Assembly (NCBI GenBank): GCA_029237695.1
Contig: CM055265.1
Span: forward strand, 216,927,679 to 216,991,678
Reading direction: 5' to 3'
Source of the DNA: Conchocele bisecta
Taxonomy: Eukaryota; Mollusca; Bivalvia; Lucinida; Thyasiridae
Length of the DNA: 64,000 bases
Part shown: piece after piece, positions 20,601-32,683 of the stretch
Layout of the letters: each line of letters begins with the position of its first letter
Numbering within the stretch: position 1 is the first letter of the stretch
Made by a program: the position numbers and the translations under genes
Notes under the pieces: model-generated
Databases searched by the model: none
What the model saw: the letters and a program-made list of their open reading frames with translations, nothing else
What the model was told of the DNA's origin: nothing

Positions 20601-23600
20601 TTAACCAAGGTTGACTAAAAAGATTAACCAAGGGAAACTAGAAATGTGGCCTGTCGGCACACGAATACCCCCACTGGCAGCCAAAGAAAACGAGGCATTT
20701 TTGATTATAAGCCATTTAGCCGAGCGTTAAGGTTTGAAACGCATCAAGTCTGTGACCTTGACCCTGGGCATAGTGTGATAATCCATGCATCGGTGTAGAA
20801 GATATAGAGCGGAAGGGAATTTCAATAGGTTTGACCTTTGACCTTCAACTGTGACCTTGACCTTGGAAGTAGGTGCGTGGTTATTGATTGCGACACACCT
20901 TCTCATCATGAGAAACATTTGTGCCAAGCCATTTGATAATCCATGCATCGGTGTAGAAGATATAGAGCGGAAGAGAATTTCAATAGGTTTGACCTTTGAC
21001 CTTCAACTGTGACCTTGGACGTAGGTGCGTGGTTAGCAATTTGATAATCCATGCATCAGTGTAGAAGATATAGAGCGGAAGGGAATTTCAATAGGTTTGA
21101 CCTTTGACCTTCAACTGTGACCTTGACCTTGGACGTAGGTGTGTGGTTATTGCTCGCGACACACCTTCTCATCAGGAGAAACATTTGTGCCACGCCATTT
21201 GATAATCCATGCATCGGTGTAGAAGATATAGAGCGGAAGAGAATTTCAATAGGTTTGACCTTTGACCTTCAACAGTGACCTTGACCATAGGTGCGTGGTT
21301 ATTGATCGCGACACACCTTCTCATCGTGAGAAACATTTGTGCCAAGCCATTTGGGAATTTCAATATGTTTAGACCTTTGACCTTCAACTGTGACCTTGAC
21401 CTTGGACGTAGGTGCGTGGTTATTGATCGCGACACACCTTCTCATCCTGTGAAACATTTGTGCCAAGGCATTTGATAATCCATGCATCGGTGTAGAAGAT
21501 ATAGAGCGGAAGGGAATTTCAATAGGTTTGACCTTTGACCTTCAACTGTGACCTTGACCTTGGACGTAGGTGCGTGGTTATTGATTGCGACACACCTTCT
21601 CATCATGAGAAACATTTGTGCCAAGCCATTTGATAATCCATGCATCGGTGTAGAAGATATAGAGCGGAAGGGAATTTCAATAGGTTTGACCTTTGACCTT
21701 CAACTGTGACCTTGGACGTAGGTGCGTGGTTAGCAATTTGATAATCCATGCATCGGTGTAGAAGACATAGAGCGGAAGGGAATTTCAATAGATTTGACCT
21801 TTGACCTTCAACTGTGACCTTGACCATGGACGTAGGTGCGTGGTTATTGATCGCGACACACCTTCTCATCATGAGAAACAGTTGTGCCAAGCCATTTGAT
21901 AAACCATGCATCGGTGTAGAAGATATAGAGCGGAAGGGAATTTCAATAGGTTTGACCTTTGACCTTCAACAGTGACCTTGACCTTGGACGTAGGTGCGTG
22001 GTTTTCCAAGTATGGTTGCTGTAGGCCCAGGAATATTCCATATACAAGCTTGAGTAAAAACCGTAACCAAGGGGAGATATCTAAGTAATCCAAGGATAAA
22101 AGTAGGTCAAGGTCAAATATAGGTCAGGGATTATTGATGTACATCACTAGGAGATGAAGTTGTCCAAGTATGGTTGATGTAGGCCCAGAAGTATTCCATA
22201 TACAAGCTTGACTATAAACATTAACCAAGTAATTCAAGGTTAAATGTAGGTGAAGGTAAAATAAAGGTCAGGGGTTATTGATGTACATCCTATGAGAAAA
22301 AGTTATCCAAGTATGGTGTCTGTATGCACAATAGTATTCCATCTACAAGCTTGACTAAAAACCTTAACCAAGGTTGAGTAAAAATCTTAACCAAGGGAAT
22401 TAAGTAAGAAGTAATTTAAGGTTAAATGTAGGTCAAGGTCAAATATAGGTCAGGGGTTGTTGATGTACAACACTAGGAGATGAAGTTGTCCAAGTATGGT
22501 TGGTGTAGGGCCATGAGTATTCCATCTACAAGCTTGACTAAAAACCTTAACCAAAGAGAATTAAGTAAGTAATTCAAGAGGAAATGTAGGTGAAGGTCAA
22601 ATATAGATCAGGGGTTATTGATGTACATGACTATGAGAAAAGGTTGTCCAATTATGGTGTCTGTATGCACAATAGTATTCCATGTACAAGCTTGAGTAAA
22701 AAGCTTAACCAAGGTTGAGTAAAAACCTTAACCAAGGGGAATTAAGTAAGTAATTCAAGGTTAAATGTAGGTCAAGGTCAAATATAGGTCAGGGGTTGTT
22801 GATGTATATCACTAGGAGATGAAGTTGTCCAAGTATGGTTGGTGTAGGGCCAGGAGTATTCCATCTACAAGCTTGACTAAAAACGTTAACCAAGGGGAAT
22901 TAAGTAATTCAAGAGGAAATGTAGGTCAAGGTCAAATATAGATCAGGGGTTGTTGATGTACATCACTAGGAGATGAAGTTGTGCAAGTATGGTGGGTGTA
23001 GGGCCAGTAGTATTCCATATAGAAGGTTGACTAAAAACCTTAACCAAAAGGAATTAAGTAAGTAATTGAAGAGGAAATGTAGGTCAAGGTCAAATATAGA
23101 TCAGGGGTTATTGATGTACATACCTATGAGAAAAGGTTGTCGAAGTATGGTGTCTGGATGCACAATAGTATTCAATGTACAAGCTTGAAAAAAAACTTTA
23201 ACCAAGGTTGACTAAAAACCTTAACCAAGGGGAATTAAGTAAGTAATTCAAGAGGAAATGTAGGTCAAGGTCAAATATAGATCAGGGGTTATTGATGTGC
23301 ATCACTAGGAGATGAAGTTGTCCAAGTATAGTGGGTGTAGGGCCAGTAATATTGCATATACAAACTTGACTAAAAACCTTAACCAAGGTTGACTAAAAAC
23401 CTTAACCAAGGGGAATTAACCAAGTAATTCAAGAGGAAATGTAGGTGAAGGTCAAATATAGATCAGGGGTTATTGCTGTACATCACTAGGAGATGAAGTT
23501 GTCCAAGTATGGTGGGTGTAGGGCCAGTAGCATTCCATTTACAAGCTTGACTAAAAACCTTAACCAAGGCGTGACGGTGACGCTGACGCCGACGCCGACG

Positions 23601-23650
23601 CCGGGGTGACAACATAAGCTCTACTTATTCTTCGAATAGTCGAGCTAAAA
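20580..23650. mobile_element. Helitron-like composite with two tandem arrays (H3)
   Basis: The first array (20740-22005) has units near 160 bp, some shortened to about 107 bp (CCATGCATCGGTGTAGAAG, TTTGACCTTTGACCTTCAAC, GACGTAGGTGCGTGGTTA). The second (22010-23575) has units of about 160-210 bp (AGGTCAAGGTCAAATATAG, TCCAAGTATGG, CTTGACTAAAAACCTTAACC). The 3' end is GACGCCGACGCCGACGCCGG, then a stem-loop GCTCTACTTATTC/GAATAGTCGAGC and CTAAAA. A hairpin followed by CTAA matches the canonical Helitron 3' end. 5' boundary approximate. Confidence 0.65.
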
Positions 23651-23699
23651 ACTGCTAAAAACCATGGAGCGGTATATAATAAATAGAATATTCATATTT

Positions 23700-23880
23700 T
23701 TGCAACAAATATGACATATATGTTCATCTCGTGGTGTGAAATGTCCTTGGGCACTTGTGAAATATGGACATTCTCGTGGTGTGAAATATGGACCATCTCG
23801 TGGTGTGAAATGTCCTAACGGCACTCATGAAATATGGACATTTCACACCACTCGATGAACATATATCCTCTATACATGCT
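23700..23880. repeat. Tandem/inverted TCTCGTGGTGTGAAAT repeat
   Basis: Three direct copies of CTCGTGGTGTGAAAT with AAATATGGACAT words, then an inverse copy (GGACATTTCACACCACTCG). A small foldback with internal duplication. Confidence 0.7.
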
Positions 23881-23929
23881 GGCAATGCTTACACAATTGT
23901 CCGCCAAGAAAATTAAACAGTTTTCTCAA

Positions 23930-24330
23930 TTCTTTTCAAAACTATGTCGTGACTGCCATTTGGACCATCTCCTTGAGACAGTTCAAATGAATGGTCACAG
24001 AATACATTATGATTGAGAAATATTTGTAGGAAAGATATTAAAATTGCGATGTCCTTAGAAGGGTATATATTCCGTATGTAAAGTGTTATTAACCCTTTCA
24101 ACGCTACACATGCTACAGCCCTCTACAACGGTGTTCGCAAACAGTGTAGATCCAAATGAGCCGGCTCGTGACGAGCCATCTCATCAGGATCTGCACTTAT
24201 TGCAAGTAATTTTCATATTTTTTAGAATACACCCCCTTTTCATAAATGGACAAGTCTGAAAATCTTTTTGTGATGATTGGATTGGTCTGAAAATTAACCT
24301 ATTAAACTCCATTAATTTATTTAGGGGTGG
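23930..24330. mobile_element. Two adjacent MITE relics (CATTTGGACCATC hairpin; family E)
   Basis: 23945-24005 is the GACTGCCATTTGGACCATCT / inverse hairpin. At 24091 TTAACCCTTTCAACGC begins family E, which runs through GAGCCGGCTCGTGACGAGCC to TTTATTTAGGGGTGGAAGGG without a right TTAA. Confidence 0.6.
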
Positions 24331-24428
24331 AAGGGTCATGTTGTCAACAAGACAGATCACACGCTGTATTCACAGCATAGCAAAATGGCCATCTGATGGA
24401 TCTGAGGGGCATGTTTACGTTACACACT

Positions 24429-24800
24429 CAGGGCTCCAGATAAGGAATTAGTAATTGAGTATTTTCACTCCATCATATCTGAAGCAATTGGGTATTTCAA
24501 TATTTTAATTGGGTAAAATAAAATCACACTACTGTTTACACATCAACAGACTGCAATTATTGAATAGTTTGCTTCGAAATGAAAACATGTCTTGGCATTT
24601 CATTAGAATTCTAATGGAAATACCAAGATGTGTTTTCATGGAAAATAAGAAAAATATGCTATATTTGTGGTCTGTTTATTGTTTTCTGTAGCATGATAAA
24701 GGTACCACAAATTTGTTATTGATACTCGCTACTTCTGATTTCAATTGGGTTTTTGGCAATTTTAATTGGGTATTTACACAAATATGCAGCTTATCTGGAG
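24429..24800. mobile_element. hAT-like foldback MITE family B, copy 3
   Basis: CAGGGCTCCAGATAAGG to CTTATCTGGAG. The central hairpin is collapsed (CATTAGAATTCTAATGG only), so the palindrome centre has been partly deleted. The right tip is lost. Confidence 0.8.
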
Positions 24801-26613
24801 TTTTTTTATAGTACATAAGGAGCTTGTAATAACCTTGGGGTTAGTGAGCACCATGGGCTTTCTGTAGAATTATGAGATTTTTAACAAGAGGGCCATGATG
24901 GCCCTAATTCGCTCACCTGACTCCATGAACACCAGAGGAGAATGTGACATTGAGTTCATGTTTTAAAACAAATTGTGCTATTTTTAGATGGCGGTCATCT
25001 TGGATTAAGCGATGACTCTCATTTTACCAAATCTGAAAATGCTTCACCCAAGGATCTTAACTTACTATGAAGTTTGGCCAGCATCGGCCATGTGGTTCCT
25101 GAGAAAAAGACGTCTGAGAAAATTTGACCCCACGGGCTACGCCCATCTTTGACCCCGGGGTCACCATTTTAACACCTTTGAAAGAGCATTGTACATCGAT
25201 CATTCCTACCAAGTTTCGTCGAAATCCAGCTGGCGGTTCAGGAGGAGATTTTTTAAGAATTTGTGCTATTTTTAGATGGCGGCCATCTTGGATTAGCGAC
25301 GACCTCCGTTTTAACAAATCTGAAAAGGCTTCACCCATGGACCATAACTGTGAAGTTTGGCCACCATGGGCCAAGCGGTTTGTGTGAAGAATAATTTTGA
25401 AATCTCTAATAAAAGAATGACCTTTTGACCTTTCAGCGGCCATCTTGGATGACAAGACCATCCAATTTCGACAAAAATGTACCAGAGCAATAGCCTTTTT
25501 GATACCTTCGATTTGATATAGACATGACCATATTTGGTCAAAAATGAAATTTGACCCCAATTTGACCCCACGGGCCACGTCCATTTTTGACCCCGGGATC
25601 ACTATTCTAACAACTTTGAAAGAGCATTGTACATCAATCATTCCTACCAAGTTTCGTCAAAATCCGGCTGGCGGTTCATGAGAAGAAGATTTTTTAAGAA
25701 TTTGTGATATTTTTAGACGGCGGCCATCTTGGATTAGCGATGGCCTCTGTTTTAACAAATCTGAAAAGGCTTCACCCATGGACCATAACTGTGAAGTTTG
25801 GCCACCATGGGCCAAGCGGTTCGTGTGAAGAAGAATTTTGAAATCTAATAAAAAAACGACCTTTTGACCTTTCGGCGTCCATCTTGGATGACATAACTAT
25901 CCTATTTCGACAAAAGTGATCACCTGGTTGATACCTTCGATTTGATATATAACATGACCATATTCCGTCAAAAATAAAATTTGACCCATTTTTGACCCCG
26001 GGGTCACCATTTTAACAACTTTGAAAGAGCATTGTACATCGATCATTCCTACCAAGTTTTGTCGAAATCCGGTCGGCGGTTCTTGAGAAGAAGATTTTTG
26101 AAGAATTTGTGATATTTTTAGATGGCGGCCATCTTGGATTACGTAATGACGTCATTTTAACAATTTTGAAATCCCCCTACCTAAGGACCATGACCATGAA
26201 GTTTGGTGACTATAGGCCCAATGGTTACCGAGGAGAAGACGTTTGAAAATGTTCATGGACGACGACGGACGGACGACGGACACATTGCGGTAACAATAGC
26301 TCACATGAGCTTCGCTCAGGTGAGCTAAAAATACACCTATGAAATATTAAAGCATTCCATTGAGGGAAAGAGAAGTTATAATGAAGTGTAAAGTTTTTGA
26401 AACAAAACATTTTCTAAGTCCTTGACCTTGGGGTTAGCGGGCACCATACGCTTTCTGTAGAATGATGCAGGATGATGTTACAAATGCACCAATGAAACAT
26501 AAGTTATTGCAGATTAACGCCAATGTTAATGTTTGTGATGGATAGACGGACGAACAGACAACTTTTGCATCCCTATATCCCCTTTTCGTTACGCGAGGGG
26601 ATAATAAACTGAA
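24801..26613. mobile_element. H1-family fragment split by H2
   Basis: 24815-24888 (GGAGCTTGTAATAACCTTGG...TTCTGTAGAATTATGAG) matches the start of the H1 array at 12728. The sequence resumes at about 26330 with CACCTATGAAATATTAAAGC, the next part of the same unit, and runs to a stem-loop CCCC...CGTTACGCGAGGGGATAATA near 26610. Confidence 0.65.
24890..26330. mobile_element. Helitron-like element H2 (AACAAGAGGGCCATGATGGC)
   Basis: It starts AACAAGAGGGCCATGATGGC (hairpin GGGCCATGATGGCCC) and ends with GACGACGGACGGACGACGGA, a stem-loop AGCTCACATGAGC/GCTCAGGTGAGCT and CTAAAA. The core is three to four diverged units of about 455 bp containing GCCATCTTGGATTAGCGA and CCATGGGCCAAGCGGTT. Long minus-strand frames across these units (up to 197 codons) reflect the repeat, not a gene. 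It interrupts an H1-family copy. Confidence 0.7.
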
Positions 26614-26639
26614 ACCAAAACACTTATTTTCCAACAAAC

Positions 26640-28620
26640 ACAGCTAAACACAAACAAGAATGCCGCCAACGACATGTATCTCCTGGCACCGATGCTAAAT
26701 TTCTACACTAGACATTTTTGAAGTCCGTGACCTTGACCTTGGGGTTACCGGACACCATGAACTTTATGCAGATGATGTGGAATGTTCTTACAAATGCATG
26801 TATGAAATAAAAAAACATTCCATCAAGGGAAACACAAGTTACAATAAATTAACCTAAGCGTTAAGTTTTCAAAACTGAGCATTTTCTAAGCCCGTGACCT
26901 TGACCTTGGGGTTAGAGGGCACCATGGGCTTTCTGTAGAATAAGGCATGATGTTGCTATAGTTTACACCTAAGAAGTATTCAAGCATTCCATCAAGGGAA
27001 ACAGAAGTTGTAATAAATTAAACCGAGAGTTAAGTTTTCCAAACCCTGAATTTTCTAAGCCTGTGACCTTGACCTTTTGTAGAATGATGCGAAATGTTGT
27101 TTCAAATGCATGTATGCAATTTTAAAGCATTCCATTGAGGGAAACGAACTAACCAACCTGAGCGTTAAGTTTTAGAAACATAGCAAAACGCGAAAACTTA
27201 ATGTTGAATGCATCTGAATAGTAGGTCAATGAACCATGAAAACTAGGCCAAGGTCACATGGGCTCCTTCTGTGTGAGATGGTTACACCACAGTGTAGATG
27301 TACCGGTATACCAAGTTTGGAGGTGGTAGGACTAAAAGTTTTCCGGAAACTGAGCTAAATGCAAAAACTTAACATTGAATGCATGTGAAATGTAGGTCAA
27401 TAAACCATGAAAACTAAGTCACGGTCACATGGGCTCCCTCTGTGTGAGATGGTTATACCACAGTGTTGATGTGTACCGAAGCATTCCATCACGGGAAACA
27501 GAAGTTGTAATAAATTAAACCGAGCATAAAGTTTTCCAAACCCGGAAATTTCTAAGTCAGTGACCTTGACCTTTGGGGTTAGCAGGCACCATAGGCTTTC
27601 TGTAGAATGATGCGGGATGTTGTTACAAATGCATGTATGGAATATTAAAGCATTCCATTGAGGGAAACAATGAATTAACCTGAGCATTAAGTTTTAGAAA
27701 CAGAGTTAAATGTGAAATGTTGACGCTGTAAAAAACATGAATATTATATAACTTGACCTTGAACTTATAACACACCTGTAGCACAATAGAGGATCATCAG
27801 ATGAATGCATGCATGAAATATCAAGGCGTTCCTTGTAAAGAAACAGAAGTTATAAAAAGACATTTACTCCAACGTTAAGTTTATGATGTTGATCTTGGGG
27901 GAAAAGGATGGGGGGTGGGTCATGGATTTGCTGTAGCACAATAGAGGATCATCAGATGAATGCATGTATGAAATATCAAAGCGTTCAAAGTGTAAAGAAA
28001 CAGAAGTTACACAACATTTACCCCAACATAAAGATTATGAACCTTGACCTTGGGGTAAGGGTTGGGTGGTGGGTTGTGGATTTGCTACAGCATGATAGAG
28101 GGTCATCTGAGGAAAGCATGTATGAAATATCAAGGCGTTCCATAACGGGAAACAGATGTTATCAGACATTTACCCCAACATAAGTGTATGAATGTGCTAA
28201 GTTTGTGACCTTGACCCTGGGGTAAGGGGTGGGCGGTGTGTCATGGATTTGCTATAGCACGATAGAGTATCATCAGATGAATGTGTGTATGAAATATCAA
28301 GGCGTTCCATGAAAGGAAACAGATGTTACAAGACATTTACCCCAACGTTAAGTTTATGAATGTGCTAAGGTTGTGACCGTGACCTTGGGGAAAGGGGTGG
28401 GGGTGGGTCATGGATTTGCTATAGCACAATAGAGTATCATCAGATGAATGCATGTATGAAATATCAAGGCGTTCACTGTAAATAAACAGAAGTTACACAA
28501 CATTTACCCCAACGTTAAGTTTATGAACATGCTAAGTTTGTGACCTTGACCTTGGGGTAAGGGATGGGCGGTGGGTCATGAATTTACTATAGCATGATAA
28601 CATCCATGGCTTTGGGTTTT
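26640..28620. mobile_element. Helitron-like array element H5
   Basis: It begins near ACAAGAATGCCGCCAACGAC (26655). Units contain GTGACCTTGACCTTGGGGTT, GGGCTTTCTGTAGAATGATG and AAAGCATTCCATTGAGGGAA, close relatives of H1. From 27770 the units change to a type of about 140-155 bp with GGGTCATGGATTTGCTATAGC and ATGAAATATCAAGGCGTTCC (about six copies). No terminal hairpin was found, so the right end is probably truncated. Confidence 0.6.
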
Positions 28621-29182
28621 TTGCACGAGATATTTTTTTTCTTAAAATCGGTAAAGGTTGCGCTAGATTTTAATTTTATATTTTATATTAGAAAGAAATA
28701 ATTGAGCAATAGACTGAAAATTTGCATCGAGTTAACCAGATCTGAAACATATAGTTGTGCGGGAAACTGGGCCCCGGCTACATCGGTCTACAAATATGCT
28801 GCCGATCATTGTATGTAAATAAAAAATGTAGCTTGCACATAGTTTTAACCTGTAAATGGTGGTTGATAACAGTTAATGCCCGATTATAGATATATTTGGG
28901 AATGTATCTTACACTGAACTAAAGTTCAAATACAATTTAAACAAATTTATAATGCTCACATTGGTAAACATGCATTACAATAATAAAAACACCGGGGTGC
29001 GTTGTTCGTTAGATAACTTTAACACCACGGAACAAACCTAACATGGCGATCTGACAAACGTCGATAATTGGAAATCTCTGCGGAAATTACGTCAGCTAAG
29101 TTCACGATGTCATATCTTGTGACGTCGTTAAGACTCCCGAAGACAGGTTTTCTCACGACGCGGCTCATATTAAGGAGAACAG
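28621..29182. other. No recognisable feature
   Basis: AT-rich and apparently single-copy within the window. 29030-29170 is GC-richer, with several ACGTCA-type words (CGACGTT, GTGACGTCGTTAAG), but no coding exon could be defined. Confidence 0.35.
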
Positions 29183-29292
29183 GGGCCCGTTTCACTAAGC
29201 TTCGTAAAACTAAAATGTCTGTAAGCGCAAACTTATGATAGTCTGTAAATTTCACATTAACAATATTTTCTTGTAAACACTTATTGGATTGG
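29183..29292. mobile_element. MITE family A, left half only
   Basis: AGGGGCCCGTTTCACTAAGC through AAACACTTATTGGATT, then an abrupt switch to unrelated GC-rich sequence (GGACTGCGAGGCCCCCTC). Confidence 0.75.
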
Positions 29293-29640
29293 ACTGCGAG
29301 GCCCCCTCATAAAAAATGGTTAATGATGTGTGAGCGCGATGCGCATCATAGGGCGGGGGGTTGGGGGTGTTCCCCCAAGAAAATTTGGAAAACCAGAATG
29401 CCTCAGACGCGATTTCCCGGTACACATGTCACTATTTCCCCTGCCGCAAGTTGCATAAGTAACCGATTCAAAGGAAGTCTTTTAATATTAGGGCCGCACT
29501 ACCTCCGCCCAGCTTACCAAAATATTGGGGCCGGCATGCCAAAATACTGGGGCTGCGATGCCAAAATATTGCAGTCGCGACCTGCGCCTCTACATCAGCC
29601 TGGTGTTCTCTTATGTGTCATGTAATAGCTATACTAGCCT
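29293..29640. repeat. GC-rich unclassified repeat fragment
   Basis: Contains GGCGGGGGGTTGGGGGTGTT and GAAAATTTGGAAAACCAGA, words I associate with dispersed mollusc repeats, then three short direct units CCAAAATATTGGGG / CCAAAATACTGGGG / CCAAAATATTGCAG (about 29517-29575). The open frame across it is not credible. Confidence 0.4.
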
Positions 29641-29706
29641 ATTTGTCATGTAGCCCTACAATCTAATGTTACAACATGAAGTATAAGAATGTTAAGCACT
29701 CTGGTA

Positions 29707-30097
29707 CAAAGCTCCAGATAAGCTGCGTATTTGCTTAAATACCAAATTAAAATTGTCAAAAACCCAATTGAAATCAGAAGTATCAAAAAGCAATTACAAT
29801 TTTGTGGTACCTTTATCATGCTGCAGAAAACAATCAACAGACCACAAATATAGCATATTTTTCTTATTTTCCATGAAAACACATCTTGGTATTTCATTAG
29901 AATTGTCTCCAATGAGACAATTCTAATGAAATGCCAATACACGTTTTCATTTCGAAGCAAACTATTCAATAATTACTGTCTGTTGATGTGTAAACAGTAG
30001 TGTGATTTTACTTTACCCAATTAAAATTTTGAAATAACCAATTGCTTCCGAAATGGAGTGAAAATACTCAATTATTAATTCCTTATCTGGAGCCCTG
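29707..30097. mobile_element. hAT-like foldback MITE family B, copy 4
   Basis: CAAAGCTCCAGATAAGC to CTTATCTGGAGCCCTG, flanked by CTGGTA on both sides (29701-29706 and 30098-30103). A complete palindrome with a GTCTCCAATGAGAC centre. Confidence 0.85.
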
Positions 30098-30251
30098 CTG
30101 GTAATTATGACCAAGCCAATAAAGCAACATGAAACTATGGAAGTGATTAAGCTTTTTGATATGACTTACTTATAGTTGCTTGACACATATCTGGTTTCCC
30201 ACAACAAATTTTCTTGTGACTCAACGTCTAGTGTTAGTATGGTTGTACTGG

Positions 30252-30465
30252 TTAACCCTTACAATGCTGAATTAAATTGTGTCGTCTGCTGAATATTTTT
30301 TATTTTCCGTTTTTCTCATCAAAAACATGGTTTGGCAGCACTTTAGAATCATTTCCATTGGAAATGATTCTAAAATGCTGCCAAACCATGTTTTTACTGA
30401 GAGAAAAGACAAAATATGAATTAACAGCAGACGACTATTTTCGGTTCCCGCATTCTAAGGGTTAA
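30252..30465. mobile_element. piggyBac-like MITE family P, copy 1
   Basis: TTAA|CCCTTACAATGCTG ... CATTCTAAGGG|TTAA, with a core stem ATTTCCATTGGAAAT. A TTAA duplication with CCCTT ends is the piggyBac signature. Related copies: 32684, 40811, 49992; degenerate copies 9864 and 39745. Confidence 0.85.
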
Positions 30466-32044
30466 TTGTAATAACACTATATTTGGATACAATTTGTTTT
30501 GGGAAACCTGATTTTATAGGAATGGTGTCCGAATATTTATGGTTACATGTATTACAATATTATACATTGAGATGGCCGACTTTGTCTTTGGTGGTCTTTG
30601 TCCTGACTACAGTGTTTACTGCATGCAATTCTGTACCTTATTGTTTACCCTAGTTTCTCGACCAATGAAAGAACAGCCTTTAATCTCAATTAATCGCATA
30701 TTGTGATATCTATTAAATTAATCATTAAATGTTCAGTACTATATATATAGAACTTATTTTACGCCTTGTTGTCATCAGTTCACGAGATGCAAAGCATATT
30801 ACTGCCCACACATGCGCTCACTTTGTGTCACACAGCCAAACAGGCACCAATCACATACTAGTATAGTGATTCGAAATCACATTTAGGGGCAGAAATTCGC
30901 GACTGGGCTGGGTAAACAATAAGTAAGTTATAGTTCACAAATTGAATTTTTAATAAATTAGTTTCGAGCTATTACTTAGAAGACTGATTGTTGAGGCAAA
31001 ATATTGACAAGGGCTGATATTTTGCGTAAATGAATTTAAAAGTTGACAAAAGTTGCATAGCAAATGCTGGAATCTATTCCGCATTGGCTCTGAAAATTTC
31101 ATCAACTTTTGATGTCATTTGCAGAAAATATCACAAATTTTGTAAATAGTTTTCAAGAAAAATAGCACATCTTATTTACGTTTGTAAAACATGGATAATT
31201 TTCTGCCCCCTTGGCATACTCGTTTGTGAAAATGGCAAGTGTTTCAGCGACCTTATGAAGGTCAGAAAGGTCAAGGCCATGTTAATGGCCGTTGTGTGAG
31301 TGTGTAGCATATGTCCACACGTAACAAAGGTGCGAATATTAACTCTTTGCATGCTGGGAAAAATGGCTGCTATAAATAGTTCAAAACTAGCGGACAAAAA
31401 TTCAACATATTTTCTTGTATTTCTCCCCGTAAATATCATGAATATGTCTTGGAATTTCATTAGAATTGTATGAATGTTATGGATGTTAAAAGAAACAGTA
31501 TGTATGTAACCATAGGTCCCAACCAGAGGTCCCTGGTTAGAGTCCCAGGTCGGATGCACACATTTCTCCCCAAGTGACAAACAATTGCATTCCTCCGTAA
31601 AATTGAAATGCGTCACTGAATTCCATTTTATTTTGTCTCCGAATTCCATCTTAGAGTATTTATCAGTGACGGTCCCTCATTGCCATTGGGTGCCAATATG
31701 TGACTGGGTAAGAAGCATACAGCAGCCCAGGACTCAAACCCAGAAACTCTGGTGTGCCATACTATCACTCTAACTGACTGAGCTAACAGGGCACAAATAC
31801 AATTCTGCCCATCATGAGTTTTATATGCACACTGTGGTGACATTGATAGAAACATATTGCTAGATGCATGTGATATAATTCATACTAAACATGCTAATAA
31901 AGTAATACCTCTCTAAACCGGACACAGATAAATGTTAGTTTTGCTTAATTCCGATCGGGTTCATTGCCATTTATCTCCGATGATAATGTCTGTTCATGAT
32001 TGCAAAGCACACACGTGTCATGAGGAAATCATCTGTATGTTTGA
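30466..32044. other. Mostly non-coding; two dispersed-repeat fragments
   Basis: 30640-30760 (GACCAATGAAAG, TTAAATTAATCATTAAATGT) recurs at 41945-42035. 31010-31140 contains a diverged foldback (AAAAGTTGACAAAAG / CATCAACTTTTGATG). A long minus frame at 31176-31649 has no recognisable domain and is interrupted by repeat words. Confidence 0.4.
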
Positions 32045-32113
32045 CAGTGGAATCTCTCTAAACCGGACACCCTGGGGACACCCCAGGGTGTCCAGTTTAG
32101 AGAAGTTCCACTG
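32045..32113. mobile_element. 69-bp pogo/Tigger-like mini-MITE
   Basis: CAGTGGAATCTCTCTAAACC and its inverse GTTTAGAGAAGTTCCACTG meet at ACCCTGGGGACACCCCAGGGT. Almost the entire element is stem. A second copy is at 41110-41178, and a single end is near 41310-41332. Confidence 0.75.
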
Positions 32114-32683
32114 TAGAAACATGTGAAAAAAATTCAAAAAATTAGAAGCATGTGATAAAATTCATACTAACATTCATAGAAACATGTTATACAATTCATA
32201 TTGAAACATGTGATGCAGTTCTGCTACTTTTACCTGTTTATAAGTTTGTAAATCCAACAGATTGTGGTATACCAGTCACACTTGTATTTAATCAACTAGA
32301 CTGACACAAACAGCTACTTAATTCCCGCTATAAGAACAGCCACATCAGAGATGACGCAGTACAACCATTAGGAGGCTGAGCGACCCAGATCAATATCCAT
32401 TCTCCAGAATACACTAGTGCTGGAGGAATTCACACAACAAGCACTGTCTGTTTGCATAACCCTGTACAACATCCAGTCAACATGCAATTGTTTGAGAAGT
32501 GGTCGACAGTTGGTAAACACAGCGGTAAACATGTACAGCCAGTCTCCCAGTGTAGACTAGATTACAGGCAACAGTTGGCCAGTCTGAGCAGGGTCTACAC
32601 TGATCATGGTCTACACGGACCAGGGCCTATACCGCGAATCAGTCATTGATCTATCCAAATTGCCATCAGCAACAAATTGTGAC
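32114..32683. other. No recognisable gene
   Basis: 32545-32625 contains TCTGAGCAGGGTCTACACTG, resembling GTCTGATCAGGGTCTACACT at 47019 and 47588, so an old dispersed repeat is likely. Nothing else seen. Confidence 0.4.

Noticed and set aside
21172..22093. Series of minus-strand frames sharing QMAWHKCF and LLKFPSALYLLHRCMDY words
   Set aside because: They are translations of the 160-bp tandem array, not paralogous genes.
25057..25650. 197-codon minus-strand frame
   Set aside because: It lies wholly in the roughly 455-bp core units of element H2, repeats its own peptide twice, and has no recognisable domain; a repeat translation.
29284..29625. 113-codon plus-strand frame
   Set aside because: It spans a GC-rich repeat fragment with short direct units and shows no domain.
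31176..31649. 157-codon minus-strand frame
   Set aside because: No recognisable domain, starts in a fragment of MITE-like sequence (TCTTGGAATTTCATTAGAAT), and codon use is AT-rich like the surrounding non-coding DNA.
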